Assembly (NCBI GenBank): GCA_004299465.1
Contig: SCST01000174.1
Span: 1-6,199 of the forward strand
Origin: Methylovulum sp.
Lineage (GTDB): Bacteria; Pseudomonadota; Gammaproteobacteria; Methylococcales; Methylomonadaceae
Direction of reading: 5' to 3'
Length of the DNA: 6,199 nucleotides
Part shown: in pieces, positions 1 through 4,415 of the stretch
How the letters are laid out: each line of letters starts with the position of its first letter
Numbering within the stretch: position 1 is the first letter of the stretch
Position numbers and translations under genes: made by a program
The notes under the pieces: model-generated
The model's input: only the letters and a program-made list of their open reading frames with translations
Databases searched by the model: none
Told to the model about the DNA's origin: nothing

Positions 1-56
1 GTGGCGAACGAGAGACTCAGGACGGCTGGGGCGCCGCAGGCATTAGCGGTCGCGTG

Positions 57-108
57 ATTTTTGCCGCTTGCTTGGGTTGGGAGACCCAAAACAAGCTTTC
101 GCAAAAAT
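57..108. repeat. Long imperfect hairpin near the window start
   Basis: Three nested paired blocks are visible: 57-64 with 101-108 (8 bp, perfect), 66-70 with 92-96 (5 bp) and 72-77 with 84-89 (6 bp), around a 6-base loop at 78-83. The T-run lies on the 5' side and the A-run on the 3' side of the stem, the reverse of an intrinsic terminator on either strand, so termination is unlikely. Frame 3 is open from base 3 to a TAG at 108-110 (35 codons) and could be the tail of a gene cut by the window edge. I recognise no protein in it. A dispersed palindromic repeat is the likelier reading. Nothing else is evident in bases 1-182 apart from the ribosome-binding region of the next gene. Confidence 0.5.
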
Positions 109-182
109 AGCGACTCCCCGCTACCGCGTAAAATCGCCTGCACCGCTTATTCCCGTACATGCTGACATAAGGCTGCCCAAAT

Positions 183-1271
183 ATGCCGCACATGCAACAA
201 CACAGCCGCAAGATGCGCATTGACTTTTTAATCGTAGGCCAGGGGCTGGCCGGCAGCTTGCTGGCTTGGGAGCTGTTGGGGCGAGGCTGCAAGATATTGA
301 TTGTCGACAACGGCGACGAAAACGCCTCGCAAGTTGCCGCGGGACTGATTAACCCCGTTACCGGCATGCGTTTTGTAAAATCAGCCGATGTCGATTATTT
401 GCTGCCCGCCGCAAAGCAATGCTACCGGCAGTTAGCTGACTTTTTCCGGCAGGACTTTTACCTGGAAAGACCGATGCTGCGACTGTTCCGCAGTGAGGCG
501 GAATATAACAACGCCCAAAAACGCTTGCTGGAGCCCGCCTACCAGGCCTATTTAGGCGAATGCCGTAAACCGGGAAAACCGACCGGGCATTTTTGCGCGC
601 CGTTTGGTTTCCTGGAGCAAAAACAAACCGGCTATTTATTAACCCGGCCGTTGTTAAACTGTCTAAAAGACTTTTTCACTGCGAGAACCTGCTACAGGCA
701 AGCCGGTTTTAATGTCGGCGACATCCAGTTCCAGCCCGTCTTGCGCTGGCAGGATATACAGCCGGCACGGATTATTTTCTGCGAAGGCTACCGCTGCGCA
801 CAAAACCCGTGGTTTTCATGGCTACCGTTGCAAGCGGCCAAAGGCGAGATATTAACGCTGGAACACTCGTCCGCCATACCCGATACGCTGTTGAATTACG
901 GTAACTGGCTAATTCCGTTAGCCAAGCGGCAAATACGCATCGGCGCAACCTTCGACCCTAAACACCTGGACACCCAAACCACCGGGCAGGCTAAAACCAC
1001 GCTGTTAAATGCGCTCAGGCCATTCTGCGCCGACTTGGCAGAGGCCAACTGCATCCGGCATCAAGCCAATATCCGCCCTTGCACGCTGGACAAACAACCG
1101 TTTATCGGCATCCATCCCAGCCGCAAACAGCTTGCCGTTTTCAATGGCTTCGGCGCCAAAGGCAGTCTGCAGATACCGTGGTACAGCCGGCGATTCGCGG
1201 ACGCGTTATTGCACAACCGCCCCCTGCCCTCCGATATCCAACGTTTTTATGCAACGCATTTCCCTGATTAA
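183..1271 (+). CDS. FAD-dependent oxidoreductase of the DAO family (MnmC(o)/ThiO-like)
   Basis: A 362-residue flavoprotein with the D-amino-acid-oxidase fold. An N-terminal Rossmann motif GQGLAG (G19, G21, G24) is followed by an acidic residue, D42, at the end of the second strand, as expected for FAD ribose binding. The family-type segment AAGLINPVTG lies at about residues 52-61. The C-terminal FAD-contact region is R298...D303-x-x-P306-x-I-G309, followed by NGFGAKG (321-327). There is no signal peptide or membrane segment, so it should be cytosolic. The family oxidises C-N bonds of amino acids or amines; the substrate cannot be read from sequence. Its 3' end overlaps the MnmM-type methyltransferase by 23 bases, which suggests the FAD half of an MnmC-like pathway (cmnm5U34 to nm5U34); this is inference. 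Glycine oxidase (ThiO) or amino-acid dehydrogenase are alternatives. ATG 183 has AAGG at 169-172, ten bases upstream. ATG 213 (residue 11), just before the Rossmann strand, is an equally plausible start. Confidence 0.88.
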   Translation: MPHMQQHSRKMRIDFLIVGQGLAGSLLAWELLGRGCKILIVDNGDENASQVAAGLINPVTGMRFVKSADVDYLLPAAKQCYRQLADFFRQDFYLERPMLRLFRSEAEYNNAQKRLLEPAYQAYLGECRKPGKPTGHFCAPFGFLEQKQTGYLLTRPLLNCLKDFFTARTCYRQAGFNVGDIQFQPVLRWQDIQPARIIFCEGYRCAQNPWFSWLPLQAAKGEILTLEHSSAIPDTLLNYGNWLIPLAKRQIRIGATFDPKHLDTQTTGQAKTTLLNALRPFCADLAEANCIRHQANIRPCTLDKQPFIGIHPSRKQLAVFNGFGAKGSLQIPWYSRRFADALLHNRPLPSDIQRFYATHFPD

Positions 1272-1824
1272 GCTCGCGCATGAAATCATCGGCGATGCGT
1301 TGCGCCCCAGCGATATTGCTGTGGATGCGACGGTCGGCAACGGCCATGATACGGCCTTCCTGGCCGATTGCGTCGGCCCGTCGGGACGCGTATACGGCTT
1401 CGACAGCCAGCAACAAGCGCTGGCAGCGGCCTTGGCAAAGCTGGGCATGCGCACCGGCGTGACATTGATACACGCCAGCCATGCCGATATGTCGGCAAAC
1501 ATTCCCGTGCAATTTCACGGCAAAGTCCGCGCCTGCATGTTCAATCTCGGCTATTTGCCGGGCGGCGATAAGCGACTGGTCACGCATGTCGATTCAACCC
1601 TGGCGGCGTTAACATGCGCGGGCCGGGTTCTGGCGACGGGCGGTATCCTCACCGTAATTGCCTATCCCGGCCATCCCGGCGGAGAACAGGAAACAACGCA
1701 AGTAAAACATTGGTGCGGACAACTCGATGCCGGGCAGTTCAACGTTAAAACCGTTTACAGCGATAAAGGCAATGCCGCAGCACCGAGATTGTTCGTGATT
1801 TGCAAAACCGGCGGGGCCGCTTGA
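1249..1824 (+). CDS. mnmM: Class I SAM-dependent methyltransferase, YtqB/MnmM family (putative tRNA U34 methyltransferase)
   Basis: A 191-residue single-domain methyltransferase, close to the roughly 190 residues usual for the YtqB/MnmM family (rRNA_methylase Pfam family). Motif I is VDATVGNGHDTAFLA (D26, G30, N31, G32), the acidic SAM-ribose residue is D52 in VYGFD, and the family signature NLGYLPGGDK spans 99-108; these match my recollection of Bacillus YtqB nearly word for word. MnmM methylates the primary amine of nm5(s2)U34 in tRNA to give mnm5(s2)U34. That role here is transferred by family and strengthened by the overlapping FAD oxidase gene. The reading frame stays open upstream to base 1009, but that stretch lies inside the oxidase gene and does not resemble the family. 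ATG 1249 gives the usual N-terminus (ISLIKLAHEIIGDAL). No clear ribosome binding site precedes it, so translation is probably coupled to the upstream gene. The product is cytosolic. Confidence 0.86.
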   Translation: MQRISLIKLAHEIIGDALRPSDIAVDATVGNGHDTAFLADCVGPSGRVYGFDSQQQALAAALAKLGMRTGVTLIHASHADMSANIPVQFHGKVRACMFNLGYLPGGDKRLVTHVDSTLAALTCAGRVLATGGILTVIAYPGHPGGEQETTQVKHWCGQLDAGQFNVKTVYSDKGNAAAPRLFVICKTGGAA

Positions 1825-1848
1825 TTAACGTATCCCAGCGTAGCGCTT

Positions 1849-3132
1849 TTAGTCGATGCCGACTGCAAAAGGGGATGGCGTTCCGGACGGCACCAGCGGG
1901 TCGCCGCCCCATTCAGGGTAATCATCGGTCAAGGTCTTCATGAACGCGACGATGGCCTTCTCTTCAGCAGCGCTCAAAGCCAAATTGCCCAACTCGTCAT
2001 GATTCACATTCCTGGCGACTTCAGGTTCAGGCCAGCCTGAAATTGCAAAGCCCTGGCTTCGATTATCCGGGACCGTTCCCAAGGTATCGCGGGTATTGTA
2101 AAAATGCACGACCTGTTCCAATGTCGCAAAAACACCGTTATGGCCGTAAGGCGGCGTAATCGCAATATTCCTCAAGCTCATGACCTTATGCTTGCCTTTC
2201 TCATCCCGGTTAGGGTCCAGCTTTTTAATATCGGGGCGCCCGCCAAGGCCTAAGTTGGGCTCAGGATTGCCGGGTATGCTGACATTACGCGGCACACCGA
2301 TGTTGTCATAAGTAAAATCGGTAAACAGCGGCGGCATCAGCCGCCCTTTTTCATCCGTGCCGGCTTCACTGATATGGCAGGCAGCACAATTGCCCTTAGC
2401 GGCATCATTGAAAAGTGCCAGGCCCTGTTTTTCCAACGGCGTCAACCGTGTCATGCCGGCCAGTACAAAATCGAATTTGGAATTGAATTTATTGAACACC
2501 GCGCTTTTTTCAAAGGCGGCTATCGCCTGCGCCAGATGCAGGTAAACGTCGCTGACCGCTGCCGGCGTCGGTTCATTAAACAGCGCATTTTGAATATGAG
2601 GCACGGCATTTAAATCCAGGCCGTAAGCTTTCAAAAACCTTTCCCTATAGGCCGGATTCTCCTTTAACCGGCTCACGACCGCCCATTCATTAGGCATCGC
2701 CATTTCCACGGGATTTAAAAAAGGTTTTTTAGCCTGCTCGGTCAAATCGGTCGCGCGACCGTTCCAGAATTGCCCGCCGACATACAGCCCTTCTGTTTCA
2801 TCCCAATGAAACAGCGGACTAAAAGCCGCATAACCCACGCTGGGAGTATTTAATGTACCGGTCGCAAACGGAACCGAGCCTAGTGAAACCGGCGTGCCTG
2901 TTATGCCGTTTTGCGGGTCGGCAAACGCAGGTGCCGACAGGCCAGCCCCGGCATCCCGCGCTACCCCTGTCAGGGCGTGACAGGTTTCGCAAGCCTGGTT
3001 CCTGTTGGTTGACAGGTTTTTATCCTTATACAACAGCTTGCCCAATTGCTGCTCATAGGTCAGCGTTGTTTGGGCATGGGCGGTAAAACCAAGACTCAGC
3101 AGGGCAATGAAAAGGGCGGGCTTTTGGGGCAT
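1849..3132 (-). CDS. Periplasmic di-heme cytochrome c peroxidase / MauG-family protein
   Basis: A 427-residue secreted protein. Residues 1-20 form a signal peptide (K4, hydrophobic core, AHA cleavage site before Q21). Two c-type heme motifs are present: CETCH (C48-H52) and CAACH (C249-H253). The segments FTDFTYDNIGVPRN (270-283), SLRN (319-322) and PPYGHNGVFATLEQVVHFYN (327-346) are typical of the second domain of the CcpA/MauG superfamily. Members reduce H2O2 in the periplasm or, like MauG, carry out oxidative modification of a partner protein; methanotrophs also have copper-responsive surface-associated relatives. The distal ligand of the second heme cannot be settled by eye. The PY-x-H segment carries Gly where many relatives have Met, and M318 lies just before SLRN. 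There is no mau gene nearby, so a MauG role in methylamine dehydrogenase maturation is not supported. The gene is transcribed alone, convergent with the methyltransferase (24-base gap), behind a strong promoter with a Fur-like site. Confidence 0.92.
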   Translation of the reverse strand: MPQKPALFIALLSLGFTAHAQTTLTYEQQLGKLLYKDKNLSTNRNQACETCHALTGVARDAGAGLSAPAFADPQNGITGTPVSLGSVPFATGTLNTPSVGYAAFSPLFHWDETEGLYVGGQFWNGRATDLTEQAKKPFLNPVEMAMPNEWAVVSRLKENPAYRERFLKAYGLDLNAVPHIQNALFNEPTPAAVSDVYLHLAQAIAAFEKSAVFNKFNSKFDFVLAGMTRLTPLEKQGLALFNDAAKGNCAACHISEAGTDEKGRLMPPLFTDFTYDNIGVPRNVSIPGNPEPNLGLGGRPDIKKLDPNRDEKGKHKVMSLRNIAITPPYGHNGVFATLEQVVHFYNTRDTLGTVPDNRSQGFAISGWPEPEVARNVNHDELGNLALSAAEEKAIVAFMKTLTDDYPEWGGDPLVPSGTPSPFAVGID

Positions 3133-3141
3133 GGCTAAACA

Positions 3142-3147
3142 TCCTCT
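3142..3147 (-). promoter_or_regulatory. Ribosome binding site of the cytochrome c peroxidase gene
   Basis: On the minus strand AGAGGA lies nine bases before the ATG at 3132-3130. It fixes the start that yields a complete signal peptide. Confidence 0.75.
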
Positions 3148-3188
3148 AAAATTTAGTTCAGGAAAAACAGTCAGATATATTTGCTAAT

Positions 3189-3207
3189 AAGAATGATTAT
3201 TATTTAA
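3189..3207. promoter_or_regulatory. Candidate Fur box / operator over the -10 of the peroxidase promoter
   Basis: An AT-rich, partly palindromic 19-mer on the + strand matches the classical E. coli Fur consensus at about 12 of 19 positions by hand alignment; a shifted register on the minus strand gives about 13. It covers the -10 element of the peroxidase promoter, a repressing position. It also sits within a pair of TAATAAG direct repeats (3185-3191 and 3205-3211) spaced exactly 20 bases apart, two helical turns, which could instead mark another dimeric regulator. Iron regulation of a heme protein would make sense. Because the region is AT-rich, chance similarity is a real possibility. Confidence 0.45.
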
Positions 3208-3224
3208 TAAGCCAAGAATGTCAA
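3196..3224 (-). promoter_or_regulatory. Sigma-70-type promoter for the cytochrome c peroxidase gene
   Basis: On the minus strand a perfect TTGACA (3224-3219) is followed by a 17-base spacer and AATAAT (3201-3196), which matches TATAAT at five of six positions. Transcription would start near 3189 and give a leader of roughly 55-60 bases before the ATG. The spacing and match are strong for a bacterial promoter. Confidence 0.72.
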
Positions 3225-3256
3225 TCTGCTTTTCACTGCCTCTGCAAATCACAACA

Positions 3257-3376
3257 TAACTATTCAGTCCCTTACTTGTAGGGCGTGCTGCGCGCGCCAT
3301 CAACGGACTGGCACGTTATCCACGCGCCGGAGAAGGCGCGCGCGGCACGCCCTTCAGTTAAGGATCTGAATAGTTA
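3257..3376. repeat. 120-bp palindromic MITE-like/REP-like element
   Basis: The ends are perfect 11-bp inverted repeats, TAACTATTCAG (3257-3267) and CTGAATAGTTA (3366-3376). Inside them a GC-rich arm at 3280-3298 (GGGCGTGC then CGCGCGCC) pairs with 3335-3353, with one mismatch. The intervening segments also align with small gaps, so each arm is about 42 bases around a 36-base centre (3299-3334). The outermost TA on both sides could be a TA target duplication, as in IS630/Tc1-type insertions, leaving terminal repeats of ACTATTCAG; that is inference. The element lies between the divergent peroxidase and ppnP genes. Its right half is related to a sequence at 6106-6134, so it belongs to a dispersed family. 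It has no coding capacity. Confidence 0.82.
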
Positions 3377-3435
3377 CATCGCAACAACTCGCGGACAATC
3401 TGCTATCATTGCGCTCCCTTTTTCTCCAGTCTACT

Positions 3436-3441
3436 GAAGGA
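3436..3441 (+). promoter_or_regulatory. Ribosome binding site deciding the ppnP start
   Basis: GAAGGA lies six bases before ATG 3448. It supports that start over an in-frame ATG at 3409, which would add 13 unrelated residues and has no such signal. Confidence 0.8.
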
Positions 3442-3447
3442 CACCTC

Positions 3448-3762
3448 ATGTCAGAATTTAATAACGTCTCCGTCGTCAAAAAAGCCAATGTCTATTTCGG
3501 CGGCAATGTCAGCAGCCGCACCCTTCGTTTTGCCGACGGCTCGTTAAAAACCCTGGGCTTCATGTTGCCGGGCGAATATACCTTTAACACCGCGGATAAA
3601 GAATTGATGGAAATTATCGACGGCGATCTTGAGGTTTTATTGCCCGGCTGCGAGCAATCGCAACACGTAAAAGGCGGCGAAGCATTTGATGTCCCCGCCA
3701 ATGCCCAATTTACGGTAAAAATCAATACCGCCACCGACTACTGCTGCTCATTTATTAAATAA
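3448..3762 (+). CDS. ppnP: Pyrimidine/purine nucleoside phosphorylase PpnP (YaiE, former DUF1255)
   Basis: A 104-residue cupin-like protein, about ten residues longer at the N-terminus than the 94-residue E. coli PpnP. The core aligns with it throughout: VYFGGNVSSRTL, then LPGEYTFNTADKELMEIIDG, LEVLLPG, FDVPANAQFTVKI and a final aromatic tail. The family cleaves purine and pyrimidine nucleosides with phosphate, giving the free base and ribose-1-phosphate (nucleoside salvage, cytosol). A good ribosome binding site precedes ATG 3448. A possible -10 (TATCAT, 3404-3409) lies upstream, with only a poor -35 inside the edge of the palindromic element's flank, so the promoter is uncertain. The next gene begins three bases after the stop codon, which implies a two-gene transcript with a NYN-domain protein. 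Confidence 0.93.
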   Translation: MSEFNNVSVVKKANVYFGGNVSSRTLRFADGSLKTLGFMLPGEYTFNTADKELMEIIDGDLEVLLPGCEQSQHVKGGEAFDVPANAQFTVKINTATDYCCSFIK

Positions 3763-3765
3763 GCG

Positions 3766-4239
3766 ATGGAAAAAGTCGCTATCTTTGCCGATGTGCAGAA
3801 TATTTATTACACGACCCGGCAGGCTTACCAGCGGCATTTTAACTATAGCGCCTTCTGGTCGGCGGCAACGACCGGCCGGGATGTCATCGCCGCATTGGCC
3901 TATGCGATCGATAAAGGCGACAGCAAACAGAAAAATTTTCAGCAGATACTTGGCACCATCGGCTTTGATGTTAAGTTAAAACCGTTTATCCAACGTAGCG
4001 ATGGCTCGGCAAAAGGCGACTGGGATGTCGGCATTACGCTGGATGTGATCGACTATGCAGCCAAAGCCGATGTCGTCATCCTGCTATCGGGAGACGGCGA
4101 TTTCGATGCATTGCTGACTAAAATCCGCGATGTCCATGCCGTAACCACGGAAGTATACGGCGTAGCCGCATTGACCGCCCCGTCACTGATTCATGCCAGC
4201 GATCGCTTTATCGCGATCGACGATAAGCTGCTGCTATAA
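3766..4239 (+). CDS. NYN domain protein (LabA/DUF88-like, PIN-fold putative RNase)
   Basis: A 157-residue protein consisting of essentially one NYN domain. The N-terminal strand AIFADVQN supplies D9 and N12. The central segment KGDWDVGITLDVIDYA supplies D87 and D93. The third strand VILLSGDGDFDALL (103-116) supplies D110, D112 and D114. This acidic constellation is the metal-binding site of PIN/NYN nucleases, and all expected acidic positions are present, so the enzyme is probably active. NYN proteins are known or predicted to cut RNA; the substrate here is unknown. There is no signal peptide, so it should be cytosolic. The gene follows ppnP after three bases and has no Shine-Dalgarno of its own, which points to translational coupling. 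That raises the possibility that the nuclease and the nucleoside phosphorylase act in one RNA-turnover route (inference). It is not an obvious toxin, because no antitoxin-like partner is present. Confidence 0.87.
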   Translation: MEKVAIFADVQNIYYTTRQAYQRHFNYSAFWSAATTGRDVIAALAYAIDKGDSKQKNFQQILGTIGFDVKLKPFIQRSDGSAKGDWDVGITLDVIDYAAKADVVILLSGDGDFDALLTKIRDVHAVTTEVYGVAALTAPSLIHASDRFIAIDDKLLL

Positions 4240-4257
4240 AATACCTTAGAAAAAACC

Positions 4258-4266
4258 TGATAAAAT
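4258..4266 (+). promoter_or_regulatory. Possible extended -10 promoter for ybiT
   Basis: TG-A-TAAAAT fits the extended -10 pattern (TGn followed by five of six bases of TATAAT). No recognisable -35 lies at the right distance, which extended -10 promoters tolerate. Transcription would begin near 4273 and give a leader of roughly 125 bases before the ybiT start codon. Another T/A-rich -10-like string covers the stop codon of the previous gene (4235-4240) and is a weaker candidate. Confidence 0.38.
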
Positions 4267-4277
4267 GCCGGCCTGGA

Positions 4278-4314
4278 TTTCCGGTCCATCCGTTTCGGCA
4301 CGGAAACCGGGAAA
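4278..4314 (+). other. Two-part stem-loop in the ybiT 5' leader
   Basis: The outer stem 4278-4285 pairs with 4306-4314 (8 bp with one bulged base). The inner stem TCCGT (4289-4293) pairs with ACGGA (4300-4304) and is closed by a TTCGGC loop. No T-run follows, so a plain intrinsic terminator for the upstream operon is not supported. It would lie almost at the 5' end of a transcript from the proposed promoter and might affect mRNA stability or translation. Confidence 0.45.
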
Positions 4315-4338
4315 CTGCTCCTGCCTTCTGAGCCTTTT

Positions 4339-4386
4339 ATGAACCGATTCGGCGTAAAAACCAGCTTTCTACCCTACAAAACCTAA
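4339..4386 (+). CDS. Possible 15-residue leader peptide upstream of ybiT
   Basis: This is an ATG-initiated ORF encoding MNRFGVKTSFLPYKT. A weak GAG (4330-4332) lies six bases before it. Its TAA stop shares a base with the ATG of a second mini-ORF (TAATG at 4384-4388). An ORF this short can arise by chance. It is listed because it sits in the leader of an ABC-F gene, and some antibiotic-resistance members of that family are controlled by leader peptides. No product family is recognisable. Confidence 0.25.
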   Translation: MNRFGVKTSFLPYKT

Positions 4387-4415
4387 TGGAACATTACCTT
4401 GATTTCTACAGCTAA
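4386..4415 (+). CDS. Possible 9-residue overlapping upstream ORF at the ybiT start
   Basis: ATG 4386 begins MEHYLDFYS and stops at 4413-4415, out of frame with ybiT and running over its TTG start at 4399. Ribosomes using it would read past the ybiT start, so if used it would tune ybiT translation. There is no independent ribosome binding site beyond the stop-start overlap with the previous mini-ORF. Chance occurrence is quite possible. Confidence 0.2.
   Translation: MEHYLDFYS

Noticed and set aside
129..134. TAAAAT as a -10 for the oxidase gene
   Set aside because: No -35-like hexamer lies 16-18 bases upstream and there is no extended -10 TG; it is probably chance in an AT-rich spot.
17..367. 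116-codon minus-strand reading frame at the window start
   Set aside because: Most of it is antisense to the FAD-binding Rossmann region of the oxidase, and the remainder crosses a hairpin repeat. No protein family is visible.
1009..1248. 80-codon upstream extension of the methyltransferase frame
   Set aside because: It is fully contained in the oxidase coding sequence, its translation is Ser/Pro/Arg-rich and unlike the family, and MnmM/YtqB proteins begin near the residue encoded at 1249.
1141..1587. 148-codon minus-strand reading frame across the oxidase/methyltransferase junction
   Set aside because: It runs antisense to two well-supported genes and has no recognisable motifs or ribosome binding site.
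1837..1850. Small stem AGCG/CGCT followed by TTTT between the convergent genes
   Set aside because: Only four base pairs with a 3-base loop and a 4-base T-run, partly in the stop codon of the opposite gene; too weak to call a terminator.
3257..3376. CRISPR or tRNA-like structure in the palindromic region
   Set aside because: There is one inverted pair only, with no regularly spaced direct repeats and no cloverleaf or CCA-adjacent T-arm motif.
3409..3447. 13-residue N-terminal extension of PpnP
   Set aside because: The strong GAAGGA site at 3436-3441 serves ATG 3448, and the extension does not match the family.
3766..4239. NYN gene as the toxin of a toxin-antitoxin module
   Set aside because: Its neighbours are a full metabolic enzyme (PpnP) and YbiT; no small antitoxin-like DNA-binding gene is adjacent.
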